Shown: positions 16,774 to 26,422, counted from the stretch's first letter. The stretch is 38,698 nucleotides of DNA from Lachnospiraceae bacterium (GCA_031272185.1 JAISUG010000107.1:1-38698); one strand, 5' to 3'. Numbers and translations are program-made. The notes: generated by a model not told the origin, from the letters alone.

Positions 16774-18564
16774 TCATTTCATCGGTATGACCGGGATGAT
16801 GAGCTTGGAGTCATACTTCCCGCCGGTGTAGATGATATGGTTGCCGTTGTTGTCGATGAGCGTGCGGGTGAATGGCTTGTTCATGGGCTTGCACGTGAAC
16901 ATCAGGTTGCCATCGTGGTTTAGGTCCACCGGGTGCTCGCAGCGGGGGAATGGGAAATACAAGTATCCGGCCACCGAAAACTCCAGCTTCTCGCCTTTGT
17001 GGAAACGCAGGCTGGTAGGGTAAATCGCCACCTCCACAGGCACTATCTCGTGGGGCATCAGCTTCTCCACGGTGTCGAATGTGTGGTAGGGCTCGTTGGG
17101 GGTGGATTTCTCCGGATCCAGCTTGCGCAGCGACGCACGCTGCAGCCCGAATGGCCCACTGTACCCCACACCCTTGATGTAGGAGTGGTTCCCGGGCAGC
17201 GGGTAGTGCCACAGGTAGTTGCCGTCCTTGTCAACCTTGGAAACTTTTACCAAGAGGTCCAAATCGTTGTGCCCCTCGGCCTCGACCCAGAGTTTGGCGC
17301 TGATGTACCCGATGATCTCCGTTTCCTCCTCGAAGGTGTGGGTGAACTTCACCATGCCCTTGTTGTCGCAGGAGCAGTATGAAACGGAACCCTCGGACTG
17401 GGGTTTTTCCCAGGCCAGGCCCATATCCGAAGCATCCAGGTAGAGTTCTTTCAGCTGCTGGTCGGGCAGCGGGAAACTCTCCACCACGCGGTTGGTCTCG
17501 TCCACGCCGCCGGGGTCCAGGACAGACAGGCGGATCTTGGGCGTGCTTTCCCAGCCGTTGTCGATGCCTTTCATGTAGAAATCGAAGAACCGGAGCAGGT
17601 CTTTCTGGTTCTCGGGGTCGTAGAAATCCGCCCATTCCTGGAGCGCATGCACCCGTATCCATTTTTTGTCAGTGCCAAACGCCCTCCATGCCCGCCATGT
17701 GCCCCGGGTGTGGATGCGGCTGGACCAGCTCGCCGTGGCGTATACGGGTATATGGGAATCCTCCACCTTGGGTATCCTGTCCTGCCAATACTCGTCCAGC
17801 AGCGGGTGGTAGAGCATGTTGGCGGTCATGTCCTCGCACATCCCGCCGTCCTTGCAGGTATTCGCGAAGCGGAAACCCGGCGTGTTGGGGATGCCCCCCT
17901 GCATCCATTCGTCCCTGTAGAAATCCGATGTGCCCTCCCAGGGCGCGATGCAGGCTAGATGCGGCGGGCACGCCGCTGCGGCGAACCACTGCGCCACGGC
18001 CAGCCAGGAGTTGCCGGTCATGGTGACCTTGCCATTGGACCAGTCCTGGGCGGCCAGCCACTCGATGGCGTCGTAGTTGTCCAGGCCGTTCAGCGGGCCC
18101 AGGTAGTAGGCGTTGCCCTCGGAATTGAAGCACCCGCGCTCGTCCAAGTTCACCACGGCGTAGCCATGGGCGCACCAGAAACCGGGGTCAGACCCCTCGT
18201 GGGTTTCCAGCCCGGAGGTGTCCGCCCGCTTCACGCCGGGCGCGGAGTAGATTTCCGCTTGGTCGGCATCCACGCCGTAGGGTTTCGCGATGTCCCGGAT
18301 GGCTTTCCCGTAATGGGTCGAATTGAGGATCACGGGCACTTTCTCCTCGGTGTCCGGGCGGAAGATATCGGCATACAGCGTGATGCCGTCACGCATCTTG
18401 ATGGCCACGTCGCGCATGTAGATTATGTCGCACTCCAGTGGCTTGCGCCCTTTCTTCCAGACGGTACCTTTCGGGATGACAGTAGTGCCGGGTTCGAACG
18501 GCACGATCTCATACCTGAAATACTCTGACAGCGGTATGGACTTGCGGTAGATTCCATCGGTCAT
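16774..18564 (-). CDS. CocE/NonD-type alpha/beta hydrolase (acyl esterase / X-Pro peptidase family)
   Basis: Cytoplasmic hydrolase of 596 residues, no signal peptide. The nucleophile is Ser186 in MTGNSWLAVAQW. His306 in RVHALQEWADFY is a candidate catalytic His. A lid or DFYMKGIDNGW region and a C-terminal jelly-roll (X-Pro dipeptidyl peptidase C-terminal type) with LSVLDPGG follow. Where classical CocE enzymes read GWYD, this one reads ASWSSRIHTRG, so the usual acid residue is not obvious. The gene lies 138 bp after the peptide-type ABC ATPase and before the KDPG aldolase, suggesting it acts on the imported compound, as an esterase or a peptidase. AAGGAG precedes the ATG. Confidence 0.85.
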   Translation of the reverse strand: MTDGIYRKSIPLSEYFRYEIVPFEPGTTVIPKGTVWKKGRKPLECDIIYMRDVAIKMRDGITLYADIFRPDTEEKVPVILNSTHYGKAIRDIAKPYGVDADQAEIYSAPGVKRADTSGLETHEGSDPGFWCAHGYAVVNLDERGCFNSEGNAYYLGPLNGLDNYDAIEWLAAQDWSNGKVTMTGNSWLAVAQWFAAAACPPHLACIAPWEGTSDFYRDEWMQGGIPNTPGFRFANTCKDGGMCEDMTANMLYHPLLDEYWQDRIPKVEDSHIPVYATASWSSRIHTRGTWRAWRAFGTDKKWIRVHALQEWADFYDPENQKDLLRFFDFYMKGIDNGWESTPKIRLSVLDPGGVDETNRVVESFPLPDQQLKELYLDASDMGLAWEKPQSEGSVSYCSCDNKGMVKFTHTFEEETEIIGYISAKLWVEAEGHNDLDLLVKVSKVDKDGNYLWHYPLPGNHSYIKGVGYSGPFGLQRASLRKLDPEKSTPNEPYHTFDTVEKLMPHEIVPVEVAIYPTSLRFHKGEKLEFSVAGYLYFPFPRCEHPVDLNHDGNLMFTCKPMNKPFTRTLIDNNGNHIIYTGGKYDSKLIIPVIPMK

Positions 18565-18620
18565 GGTTTTCTCTCCTTCTTGGTGTACCCTTGCGGGTGT
18601 ATATATTGTATGCCTTGTTA

Positions 18621-18650
18621 CCCGGTCTTCCCCTGCCCGGTCTTCCCCTG
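18621..18650. repeat. 15-bp tandem repeat
   Basis: CCCGGTCTTCCCCTG occurs twice head to tail in the gap between the transporter ATPase and the hydrolase gene, followed by degenerate GGCCTTCGCC units. Confidence 0.7.
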
Positions 18651-18702
18651 CAAGGCCTTCGCCGCCACGGCCTTCGCCTGCTTGATCTTCACCGGCGTGG
18701 CC

Positions 18703-19653
18703 TTACTTAGGCCCGCTCACCTTGCAGCATGCCACGAAATACCCCGGCCTCACCTCTTCCAGCCGCTGGTCCCCCTCGCACTCCGGACCCGCATGCCTGC
18801 ACCGTGACCGGAAGCGGCAGCCCGGGCCCATGTTGATGGGCGACGTCAGCTCCCCTTTCAGGATGATGCGCCTGCTGGGGCTGTGTATGGCTATGGACGG
18901 CACCGCGCTGAGCAGCGCCTTCGTGTATGGGTGGAGCGGGTGGGCGAACAGCTCCTGGGTGGAACCCGTCTCCACCAGCTGGCCCAGGTACATGACCGCG
19001 ATGGTATTGGAGATGTGCTCCACCACGGACAGATCATGGGTGATGAACATCATGGTCAGGGCGCTCTCCTCCTGTATGTCCATCAGCAGGTTCAGTATCT
19101 GCGCCTGGATTGACACGTCCAATGCGGAAACCGGCTCGTCGCATACCAGGAATTCCGGGTTCAGGGCCAGCGCCCTGGCGATGCTCACCCGCTGGCGGCG
19201 CCCCCCGTCGAGTTCATGGGGGTATGACTGGGCGAGCCTCTCCTCTATGCCGGTGCGCTCCATCAGCTCGGCCACCGCCTGACCCAGCCGCGCCTTGTCA
19301 TAGCGCCGGGACATCCGCAGCGGTTCCTGTATGGTCTCCTCTATGGTCATGCGCGGGTTCAGGGAAGAGTACGGGTCCTGGAACACGAACTGCACCTTTT
19401 CCCGGTATCTGCGCAGCTCCCTGCTTTTTAGCCTCGTCACGTCTTGCCCATTGAAGAATATCTGCCCGTCGGTGCTCTCCTCCAGATGGATGATGGTGCG
19501 CCCGAGGGTGGACTTCCCGCAGCCGGACTCACCCACGATGCCGATGGTGGTGCCTTTTTCCACCTTGAACGAAACGCCGTCCACGGCGCAGAGCACCCCC
19601 CCCGACACATCGAAATACTTTTTCAGGTTCCTTACCTCAATGACATCCGGCAT
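18703..19653 (-). CDS. Oligopeptide-type ABC ATPase, DppF/OppF-like
   Basis: Second ATPase of the dipeptide/oligopeptide-type importer, 316 residues. Walker A is GESGCGKST (41-49), the Q-loop FVFQDPYSSLNP is present, Walker B reads VCDEPVSALD, and the C-terminal oligo_HPY segment with clustered cysteines (RFRSRCRHAGPEC) is kept. The signature motif, however, reads LDGGR (148-152) instead of LSGGQ: Asp149 replaces the serine that contacts the gamma phosphate. CGGAGG precedes the ATG. The stop of the DppD-like gene is one base upstream. Importers of this type carry peptides, opines or oligosaccharides. Confidence 0.9.
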   Translation of the reverse strand: MPDVIEVRNLKKYFDVSGGVLCAVDGVSFKVEKGTTIGIVGESGCGKSTLGRTIIHLEESTDGQIFFNGQDVTRLKSRELRRYREKVQFVFQDPYSSLNPRMTIEETIQEPLRMSRRYDKARLGQAVAELMERTGIEERLAQSYPHELDGGRRQRVSIARALALNPEFLVCDEPVSALDVSIQAQILNLLMDIQEESALTMMFITHDLSVVEHISNTIAVMYLGQLVETGSTQELFAHPLHPYTKALLSAVPSIAIHSPSRRIILKGELTSPINMGPGCRFRSRCRHAGPECEGDQRLEEVRPGYFVACCKVSGPK

Positions 19654-19654
19654 A

Positions 19655-20638
19655 TCAGTGTACCTCCGGGTAAAGACAGCGGCAAGAATGCGTGGGCGAC
19701 AGCACCCTTTCCGGGATGTCCGCTTCCCCGCAGCCTTCTTTCGCGCGGGGGCAGCGGGGCCGGAAACTGCATCCGGCCGGCGCCTGGCGTGGGTCGGGCG
19801 GCAGCCCCATGATGGGCCGGAGCCGCTTTTGCCCTTTCGAATAGCCCGGCAACGATTGGAACAGGCCCACCGTGTAGGGATGTGCCGGCTTGTCGAACAC
19901 GTCGTCCCTGGTCCCCGCCTCCACTATCCGGCCGGCGTAGATCACCGCCACCGTGTCGCAGTTTTCGGCCACGATCCCCAGGTCATGGGTTATCAGGATC
20001 ATCGACGTCCCGAATTTGTTTTTGTACCTGCGTATAACTTCCAGTATCTGCGCCTGGATCGTGACGTCCAGCGCCGTGGTCGGCTCGTCCGCCAGCAGCA
20101 GCTCCGGCTTGAAGACCAACGCCATGGCTATGACCACGCGCTGCTTCATCCCCCCCGAAAGCTGGTAGGGGTAGTCGTGGTAGCGGTCCGCCATGATGCC
20201 GACCCTCTTGAGCATGCGCAGCGCCACCTTCTGCGCATCCGCGCCCCCCGCGTCGGAGTGCAGGCGGACCACCTCCGCCACCTGCTCCCCCACGGTCATG
20301 GTGGGGTTCAGCGCCGTCATGGGATCCTGGAAAATCATGGATATCTTTTCCCCGCGGATCTCAAGCATCCTGCTTTCCGGCCTTTGCAGGATGTCCTCGC
20401 CGCAAAACAGGATCTCGCCGCCCTTTACCCTGCCCTGTGGCGACGGCAGTATGCGCAGGATGGACTTCGCGATCGTGGTCTTGCCCGCGCCCGTCTCACC
20501 CACCAGCCCCAGGGAGCGTCCCTTCTCCAACTCCAACGAGACGCCGTTCACCGCATGGATCACCTCGCCGGCGGAGCTGTACTCGACCACCAGATCCCTG
20601 ATGGAAAGTAGCGTGTTGTTTGCGTCTATCTCGATCAC
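19655..20638 (-). CDS. Oligopeptide-type ABC ATPase, DppD/OppD-like
   Basis: First ATPase of the importer, 327 residues, with GLVGETGAGKTT as Walker A, Q-loop MIFQDPMTALNP, signature LSGGMKQRV and Walker B LLADEPTTALD. The C-terminal oligo_HPY region has the Cys-rich SFRPRCPRAKEGC. All catalytic residues are standard, so if the partner ATPase is impaired at its signature motif, the asymmetric pair would still have one intact site. The start codon is GTG at 20636-20638, with AAAGG close upstream and the stop of the permease seven bases before. Confidence 0.92.
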   Translation of the reverse strand: MIEIDANNTLLSIRDLVVEYSSAGEVIHAVNGVSLELEKGRSLGLVGETGAGKTTIAKSILRILPSPQGRVKGGEILFCGEDILQRPESRMLEIRGEKISMIFQDPMTALNPTMTVGEQVAEVVRLHSDAGGADAQKVALRMLKRVGIMADRYHDYPYQLSGGMKQRVVIAMALVFKPELLLADEPTTALDVTIQAQILEVIRRYKNKFGTSMILITHDLGIVAENCDTVAVIYAGRIVEAGTRDDVFDKPAHPYTVGLFQSLPGYSKGQKRLRPIMGLPPDPRQAPAGCSFRPRCPRAKEGCGEADIPERVLSPTHSCRCLYPEVH

Positions 20639-20645
20639 CTGCCTT

Positions 20646-21548
20646 TTACTTTCTCAGTTTCGGGTCAAGCGCATCGCGCAGCCCGTCGCCCAGTAGATTT
20701 ATCAAAAAGCTCGTCAGGAAAATGAACACCCCGGGGAACATCACCAGGTGGGGGTAGCTGCGGATGTAGTTGCGCCCCGCCGACAGCATGGCGCCCCACT
20801 CGGGCGTGGGCGGCTGCACCCCCAGCCCTATGATGCTCAGCCCAGCGGAATACTGGATCATCCGGGCGATGCTCATGGTGAACTCCAGCAGCATCGGCGA
20901 CATGATGTTGGGCAGGATATGGCGGAACATGATCCGCACCGCGCCGCAGTTGTTGGTGCGCGCCGCATCCAGGTACTCGGCTTTGCGCACGGAGAGCACC
21001 TGGGCCCGTGTCAGGCGGACCGTATGCGTGGCGTGGCCTATGCCCAGCGCCAGGATCGTGACCACGTACCCCGTCCCCAGCAGCAGCGATATGATGATGG
21101 TGAACATCATGCCCGGTATCGACTGGAAAATGTCGCACATGCGCATGATGACGTTGTCGACCCTCTTGCCGAAATACCCCGCCACAGACCCGATTGCTAC
21201 CCCGAGGATGGACGAGAACAGCGAGCTGCTGATGCCCAGCCCCAGGGAGAACCGCGCCCCGTACAGGATGCGGCTCAAGTAATCCCTGCCCAGCGCATCC
21301 GTCCCCATGGGGTGCCCGCGCATCGGCGCGGCGTTGATGTTGATGAAATCCATCTCTTCCGGGGCATACGGCGTGAGCAAAGGCGCAAACAGGGCGACGA
21401 GGATCATGAGGATGAGCCCCACCAACCCGATCATGGCCAGCCTGTCTTGAGTCAGGCGCTTCCAGGCCTGTTTCCACATCCCTTCTTTTTTCCGTTTTTG
21501 GGCTGCCGTACCGGCGACGCCATTGAAACCGGCATTGTTCTCACTCAT
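20646..21548 (-). CDS. Oligopeptide-type ABC permease, DppC/OppC-like
   Basis: Membrane subunit of the importer, 300 residues: a soluble N-terminal segment, one hydrophobic segment (GLVGLILMILVALFAPLL), then five more membrane segments with the conserved cytoplasmic motif around REAARTNN-like EYLDAARTNNCGAVRIMFRH and the family end GDGLRDALDPK. The ATG overlaps the stop of the upstream permease (ATGA), so translation is coupled to the unusual acidic tail of that gene. Confidence 0.93.
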   Translation of the reverse strand: MSENNAGFNGVAGTAAQKRKKEGMWKQAWKRLTQDRLAMIGLVGLILMILVALFAPLLTPYAPEEMDFININAAPMRGHPMGTDALGRDYLSRILYGARFSLGLGISSSLFSSILGVAIGSVAGYFGKRVDNVIMRMCDIFQSIPGMMFTIIISLLLGTGYVVTILALGIGHATHTVRLTRAQVLSVRKAEYLDAARTNNCGAVRIMFRHILPNIMSPMLLEFTMSIARMIQYSAGLSIIGLGVQPPTPEWGAMLSAGRNYIRSYPHLVMFPGVFIFLTSFLINLLGDGLRDALDPKLRK

Positions 21549-22774
21549 AGGTGCCCACCGCCTTCCGCCATCCCCCCGGCGCCCTCATGGGTCCCGTCAC
21601 CGGCGCGGCCCGAAACATGGTCATGGCTGTCACCCAACCCGCCATCGCCGTCCGACCCATCCATACCGTCCATATCGTCCATATCATCCGGACCGTCCGG
21701 GCCGTCCGCGTCGTCAAGGTCGTCCAATCCGTCATCCATATCCGGCGGCGGCGCGCCGTCCCCGCCGTGCTTGTGGGCCCCGTGGTGCGGGTGCGCCCTG
21801 CCTTGGGGGGCCAATGATGCGGCCGCGCCTTTGCGCTTGGCGAACTCAGCATACTGTGCCCTGATCTGCGGGTCCACGAACGCATACGCCAGGTCCACCA
21901 GCAGCATGATGAGCGCGGTGAATGCGGCGATCAGGATCACCCCGCCCCTTATCACCGGGTAATCCCTGGCGGAGATGGCATCCGAGATATACAGCCCGAT
22001 GCCGGGGAACGAGAATATTTTCTCTATGACGATGGTCCCACCCACGCAACGGGTGAAAGAACCGCCCACCACGGTGATGATGGGGATCAGCGCATTGGGG
22101 AACATATGCCGGTATATGACCATCTGCTCTTTCATCCCCTTGGCGCGCGCGGTGGTGATGTAGTCGGCGCGGACCACATTGAGCACGCTTGCCCGTGTCT
22201 GCCGGGCCAGCTGGGCCATGGCCGCCAACGAGCCCGACACCACCGGCAGGATGTAGCAGAGCCAGCTTTCCACGCCGAAAGCGGGCAGCCAGCCAAGATT
22301 CAGGGAGAACACGATGATCAGCATCAGGGCCAGCCAGAACTCGGGCAGGGAGATCAGGAACATGCTCGCGACCATGAGCATCCGGTCCTGCCACCCGCCC
22401 CGGTGTATCGCGGCGCTGACGCCCACGGGGATGCCCACGAGGCTCGTCAGAAGCACCATGAGGAACCCCAGGAGGAATGTCCGGGGAAGCCGCCCCAAAA
22501 GGCCCGCGATGACAGGCGTCCCGCGGGTCCAGGAGGTGCCCAGGTCAAACCGCGTGAAGACCGCAACCAGGAAGTTCCAGAGCTGGACAAAAAACGGCTT
22601 GTCCAGCCCCAGCTCCGCCTTTTTGTGCAATATGTCCTCCTGGGTGGCCTCAGCGCCCATCAGCAGCGTCACGGGGTCACCTGGGACGAAATACATCACC
22701 GCAAAGATGACGATAGCCGCCCCCATGATCACGAGCACCGTCCATATGAGCCTGTTGAGTATGTACCTTCTCAT
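21545..22774 (-). CDS. Oligopeptide-type ABC permease, DppB/OppB-like, with His/Asp-rich tail
   Basis: First permease of the importer, 409 residues. Residues 1-306 are a standard DppB: six membrane segments, VRADYITTARAKGM as coupling-helix motif, and the normal family end YAFVDPQIRAQY. The extra 100 or so residues are unusual: a His-rich piece (HPHHGAHKH, 328-336), then an Asp/Gly/Met-rich stretch (345-383) and a Gly-rich end. The DNA of this tail is built of GTC/ATC-type trinucleotide repeats on the plus strand. The tail is in the cytoplasm by topology. It may be metal-binding, or a neutral extension from repeat growth. The call as a permease is secure. Confidence 0.9.
   Translation of the reverse strand: MRRYILNRLIWTVLVIMGAAIVIFAVMYFVPGDPVTLLMGAEATQEDILHKKAELGLDKPFFVQLWNFLVAVFTRFDLGTSWTRGTPVIAGLLGRLPRTFLLGFLMVLLTSLVGIPVGVSAAIHRGGWQDRMLMVASMFLISLPEFWLALMLIIVFSLNLGWLPAFGVESWLCYILPVVSGSLAAMAQLARQTRASVLNVVRADYITTARAKGMKEQMVIYRHMFPNALIPIITVVGGSFTRCVGGTIVIEKIFSFPGIGLYISDAISARDYPVIRGGVILIAAFTALIMLLVDLAYAFVDPQIRAQYAEFAKRKGAAASLAPQGRAHPHHGAHKHGGDGAPPPDMDDGLDDLDDADGPDGPDDMDDMDGMDGSDGDGGLGDSHDHVSGRAGDGTHEGAGGMAEGGGHL
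21655..21745. repeat. Trinucleotide-rich repeat coding the acidic tail
   Basis: Plus-strand units such as CATCCATAC, GTCCATATC and GTCCGGGCC give Asp-, Gly- and Met-rich codons (mostly GAC and GAT) on the coding strand. The composition differs clearly from the rest of the gene. Confidence 0.6.
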
Positions 22775-23001
22775 AAAGCGTCCACCATGATTACCATTTC
22801 AACCTTCCGTACCGCCATGTTGCGCCACGTTGCGCCGCACCCCTTGCCCAGTGGCCGCGGCCCATCGTCGGCGCACATCGTCCGGGCACGTCCGCCCTGC
22901 ACCATGCGTGCCTGCCGGCAAACATGCAACGCGGGCGGCCGCGCCCCATCACCCGGGCCTACCACCCGTTACGGTGCAGGCGCGGCCGTGCCCTTGCATC
23001 A

Positions 23002-24744
23002 TCATTTGGAATACGTGCAGGCGCCCGGCATGATGGTGTTCCTGCTCGACAGCACCACCCCCGTCATGTCGTCAGGCACGACGATGCTGGACTGGATGTT
23101 CACGAACCCCATCACGAGGCATTCGTCCACCACGTACCTGTGGAGGGCGTCCACCGCGCCCTGGTCCAATGGCGTGACCTGCGCGCCCAGCAGCAGGTTC
23201 TGCAGCGCATCGTCATAGTAGAAGTTCATGGTCCCGCCCCAGGAGTACTTGTCCCTGTCCACCGGCGTCTGCAGCGCGATGGAGTAATACCCGCCGCCCG
23301 CGGCCAGGGTCCTCACCATCAGGTCCCAGATGTCCGGGTTCTCGATGTACTGGGTGAACACCGCGCCTTCATAGGACTGCACGTCCGTCTGGATGCCGAT
23401 CTGCAGCAGGAAGTTCTGGAGCAGCTGGGCGGTGTTGACGCTCTTCTCGTCGGACTGGCAGATGATCACCAGCTTCTCGCCGTTGTATGAAGACTTGCCC
23501 AGGTATTCCTTAGCTTTGTCGATATCATAATGGTAGTAGTTGTCCTCGCTGTCCCAAGCCTTGTTGTAACCCACCGTCCAGTCCGCGGCGGCCTCGTACA
23601 GCGGCACCGCCTGCCCCCCGTAGACGCTGGACGCTATGGCCTGGTTGTTGATCGCGTAGCAAATGGCGAGACGCAGGTTCAGGTCGCTGGTGGGCTTCCC
23701 CGTGTTGCAGTTCGGGTACATGACCATGCTGTTCATAGATGGGAATTTGTATGTCCAATACCCGCCTTTCCCGTCGAATTTGTCCAGATCCACCTCGCTG
23801 ATGGATGCGCAGATGTCGATGGTCCCCTGCTCCAACGCGATGGTCCGCTGCGCGCTTTCGGAGATGACGTACCAGTTGATGGTTTTGACATTGGCGAAAT
23901 CCCGCGGGGATTTCTGGGAATCGTCCGTCTGCCAGAAATCCTCCCTCTTCGTGTAGGTGAAGCTGTAGCCCTCGGTGCGCGCGGTGAGGGTGTACGGGCC
24001 CGTGCCCACGGGGGTGGTCTTCATGCCGTCGGGGCTCTCTTCGTACGCTTTCTTTGAAACGATCTCCGCACGCATGATGGGCGGGAAGTCGTTGGCCATC
24101 AGGAGCCTGCCGAACTCCATGGTGAACGTGTAATCACCGGTCTTGATGATGTTCTTGATGGTGTGCGTCCAGCTGGGGTTGACCTCGATGGCCTTTTCAT
24201 ATGAGAACAGCACGTCGTCCATGGTGATGTGGTTGCCTGCGGAATCCGTGATGTAGTCATAGATCTCGCAGTCCATGGACAGCCCGTCGTCGGCCATCTT
24301 GAAAGACTTCATGATCTGCGGCGCATAGGTCTCGTCCTGGCCCGGGTTCGTGATGTCGTACTCATAGGACACCAGCCCCTGGTAGATCCCGTGGATCGCG
24401 TCGGCCCACCCGCCGCTGGACCTGGACTGCTGCCACGGCGCGAAGCTGGAGATATCCGTGCCGATGCCGATGTTGACCACGTCCCTCTCCACGCTCTCGG
24501 TGCCCGCCGGGGACGCCACCGGCGAAGTTTCCGCAGGCGCCTGCGCCTGTGTCTGCGCGGGCTGCCCCGCAGCCGATGTCTGCGCGGCTGTCTCGGCCGG
24601 CGCCTCCTTTGCCGTCTGGGCGGCCGTCGTCGCCGCCGTGGTGGCGGCGCCCCCTGCGCCGCCCGAGCATGCCGACAGGGCGAGCGTAGCCATCATCGCC
24701 GCCGACACCAACAATGCAGTTGCCTTACATAGTCTTTTCTTCAT
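23002..24744 (-). CDS. Extracellular solute-binding lipoprotein, family 5 (oligopeptide type)
   Basis: Binding protein of the importer, 580 residues. Lipobox LSAC with Cys26, then an Ala/Thr/Gln-rich linker (about 30-80), then the SBP_bac_5 domain with the typical VNIGIGTDISSFAPW start, TPVGTGPYTLT and TIDICASISEVDLDKF stretches. Family 5 binds peptides, opines, nickel chelates, oligosaccharides and glycosides. The ATG has a near-perfect AAAGGAGGG site. It heads the operon that runs through two permeases, two ATPases, the hydrolase and the aldolase. Its promoter region shares an operator with the MATE gene. Confidence 0.92.
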   Translation of the reverse strand: MKKRLCKATALLVSAAMMATLALSACSGGAGGAATTAATTAAQTAKEAPAETAAQTSAAGQPAQTQAQAPAETSPVASPAGTESVERDVVNIGIGTDISSFAPWQQSRSSGGWADAIHGIYQGLVSYEYDITNPGQDETYAPQIMKSFKMADDGLSMDCEIYDYITDSAGNHITMDDVLFSYEKAIEVNPSWTHTIKNIIKTGDYTFTMEFGRLLMANDFPPIMRAEIVSKKAYEESPDGMKTTPVGTGPYTLTARTEGYSFTYTKREDFWQTDDSQKSPRDFANVKTINWYVISESAQRTIALEQGTIDICASISEVDLDKFDGKGGYWTYKFPSMNSMVMYPNCNTGKPTSDLNLRLAICYAINNQAIASSVYGGQAVPLYEAAADWTVGYNKAWDSEDNYYHYDIDKAKEYLGKSSYNGEKLVIICQSDEKSVNTAQLLQNFLLQIGIQTDVQSYEGAVFTQYIENPDIWDLMVRTLAAGGGYYSIALQTPVDRDKYSWGGTMNFYYDDALQNLLLGAQVTPLDQGAVDALHRYVVDECLVMGFVNIQSSIVVPDDMTGVVLSSRNTIMPGACTYSK

Positions 24745-24806
24745 AGTAACCCTCCTTTATATTATGAGCAATATGCCCATTTACCACCCCCGCCGCCAGT
24801 GTTTCC

Positions 24807-24835
24807 ATAGTAACATAGTACAAAAGCCCATTCAA
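24807..24835 (-). promoter_or_regulatory. Promoter of the oligopeptide-type importer operon
   Basis: Minus-strand TTGAAT (24830-24835), 17-bp spacer, TACTAT (24807-24812). The start would lie near 24800, about 56 bp upstream of the binding-protein ATG. A palindrome stands directly upstream of the -35 box. Confidence 0.6.
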
Positions 24836-24851
24836 TTCCATTTTACCGGGC

Positions 24852-24874
24852 ATTATTTCCAAAACGGAATCAAT
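24852..24874. promoter_or_regulatory. 23-bp palindromic operator, importer copy
   Basis: Arms ATTATTTCC and GGAATCAAT (7 of 9 matched) around AAAAC. It matches the element upstream of the MATE gene at 18 of 23 positions and is centred about 63 bp upstream of the expected start, the usual place for a LysR recognition site. Its last base overlaps the MATE stop codon. Confidence 0.6.
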
Positions 24875-26247
24875 CAAGCGCCGTTGCGGTTGCATATCCC
24901 TATCATCATGAAGACCACCGGGAGCAGTATCACCAAGCTCAACGTGTCGGACACCGCGGTGGAAACGGCCAGCCCCTCCACGCCGAACACATGGGAGAGG
25001 ACAAGCAGCGACGGGATCATGCAGATGAAATTCCTGGACAGTCCCACCAGCAGCGACATCACCGGTTTCCCCGCCGCCTGGCACAGCCCATTGACCACCA
25101 CGCTCCACACGTGGGGTATGAGTGTGATGCACTGTGACACTATCATGATGGTCCCCAGGCGTATCACCTCGGTCTCGTCCGGGGACGCGAAAATCAGCAC
25201 CAGCCGCCTGGAACACAGCGCCAGCACCCCACCCAGCACCACGGCCGCGGTCCACCCTATGGTCGTGTAGGCGCGGAACGAAGCCTTCACCCTGTCAAAC
25301 CTCCCCGCCCCCCAGCAATACCCGGCGAGGGGCTGGTACCCCATGCCGAAACCCATCACCGTGGACGCCACCAGGCTCGTGGTCTTTTTCGCGATGGCGG
25401 CCGCCGCCAGCGCGGCGTCGGAGAAACCGCCCGCGATGTTGTTGAGGACCACGAAAGAGGAAGTCATCAGCGCCGAGCGCAGGAAAGACGGGGCCCCCAG
25501 CTTCGCCACTTCCGCGTAAAGCGCCAGCCTGGGCTTGAAATACCGCAGCCTGATCTCCAGGACGGTCATGTGCCGCACGAACGGGCTGACCAGTATGCAG
25601 AAGCTGACCATCTTGCTGATGGTGGTGGCAAGCGCCGCCCCGGCCACGCCCATGCGGAACACGAAGATGAACAGTGGGTCCAGCGCCACGTTGATCACGC
25701 ACCCCGCCACGGTGCCCACCATGGAGAGCCTCGCGCTGCCCTCGGAGCGCAGGAGGTAGCTGGTGATGGACTCGCCGGCCGTGAACGGCGCGGATATGAG
25801 GATGAACCTGGCATACCCCAGGGAATACTCCTTGGTCGTGGCCGTGGCCCCCAGCAGCATGATCAGCGGATCCAGGCACAGGTAGGCGATGATCGCGACG
25901 CCGGCCAGTATCCCGATGCCCGTGTAGAGCACGGTGGTGGCCACCTCGCACGCCTCGTCGTCCCTCTTGGCGCCCAGGTGCCGGGAAATGACGCTGGTCG
26001 CCCCCGCGCCCAGGCCCGTGGCCAACGCCCTCAGATAATAGAGGAGCGATTCGTTGATGCCCACCGCGGCCACCGCGGTGATCCCCAACGTGCTCACAAA
26101 ATAAGTGTCCGTCATGTTGTAAACGGAATCGATGAGCATGGATATGATCATGGGCACCACCAGCACGGGCATCACCCTGTACAGGTTGTCCTCCAGCATC
26201 ATCCTGCGCCTTTCGTCCCGGCGCGCGTCCGTGAAATTGTCCGCCAT
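24874..26247 (-). CDS. MATE-family multidrug/solute efflux protein
   Basis: Membrane antiporter of 457 residues with about twelve hydrophobic segments in two homologous halves; it begins with PMIISMLIDSVYNMTDTYFV, which is typical of the MatE family, and each half carries a similar first helix. MATE proteins export cationic drugs or organic compounds using Na+ or H+. The ATG at 26245-26247 was chosen because GGAGGGGG lies seven bases upstream; a further ATG ten codons earlier has no good site. It lies downstream of the LysR gene and shares an operator with the importer operon, so import and export may be co-controlled. Confidence 0.9.
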   Translation of the reverse strand: MADNFTDARRDERRRMMLEDNLYRVMPVLVVPMIISMLIDSVYNMTDTYFVSTLGITAVAAVGINESLLYYLRALATGLGAGATSVISRHLGAKRDDEACEVATTVLYTGIGILAGVAIIAYLCLDPLIMLLGATATTKEYSLGYARFILISAPFTAGESITSYLLRSEGSARLSMVGTVAGCVINVALDPLFIFVFRMGVAGAALATTISKMVSFCILVSPFVRHMTVLEIRLRYFKPRLALYAEVAKLGAPSFLRSALMTSSFVVLNNIAGGFSDAALAAAAIAKKTTSLVASTVMGFGMGYQPLAGYCWGAGRFDRVKASFRAYTTIGWTAAVVLGGVLALCSRRLVLIFASPDETEVIRLGTIMIVSQCITLIPHVWSVVVNGLCQAAGKPVMSLLVGLSRNFICMIPSLLVLSHVFGVEGLAVSTAVSDTLSLVILLPVVFMMIGICNRNGA

Positions 26248-26285
26248 AAACCAACCCCCTCCGGATATGATAGCCATCCCCGATA

Positions 26286-26314
26286 ACCATATCCTTTTTG
26301 GGGGCTTTAATCAA
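26286..26314 (-). promoter_or_regulatory. Promoter of the MATE gene
   Basis: Minus-strand TTGATT (26309-26314), 17-bp spacer, TATGGT (26286-26291). Box positions relative to the adjoining palindrome are the same as in the importer operon promoter. Confidence 0.5.
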
Positions 26315-26330
26315 TTCAGAGTTGGAGGGC

Positions 26331-26353
26331 ATTGTTTCCAAATTCGAAACAAT
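26331..26353. promoter_or_regulatory. 23-bp palindromic operator, MATE copy
   Basis: Perfect arms ATTGTTTC and GAAACAAT around 7 bp. It contains T-N11-A, the core of LysR sites, and is centred about 63 bp upstream of the expected MATE start. A LysR gene lies immediately upstream. Confidence 0.65.
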
Positions 26354-26422
26354 CGGAAATATTTACCAGAACGATCAGATATGTGCGCACAACAAAAAAC
26401 CGGCGCCCACCCGCGCGGTTGC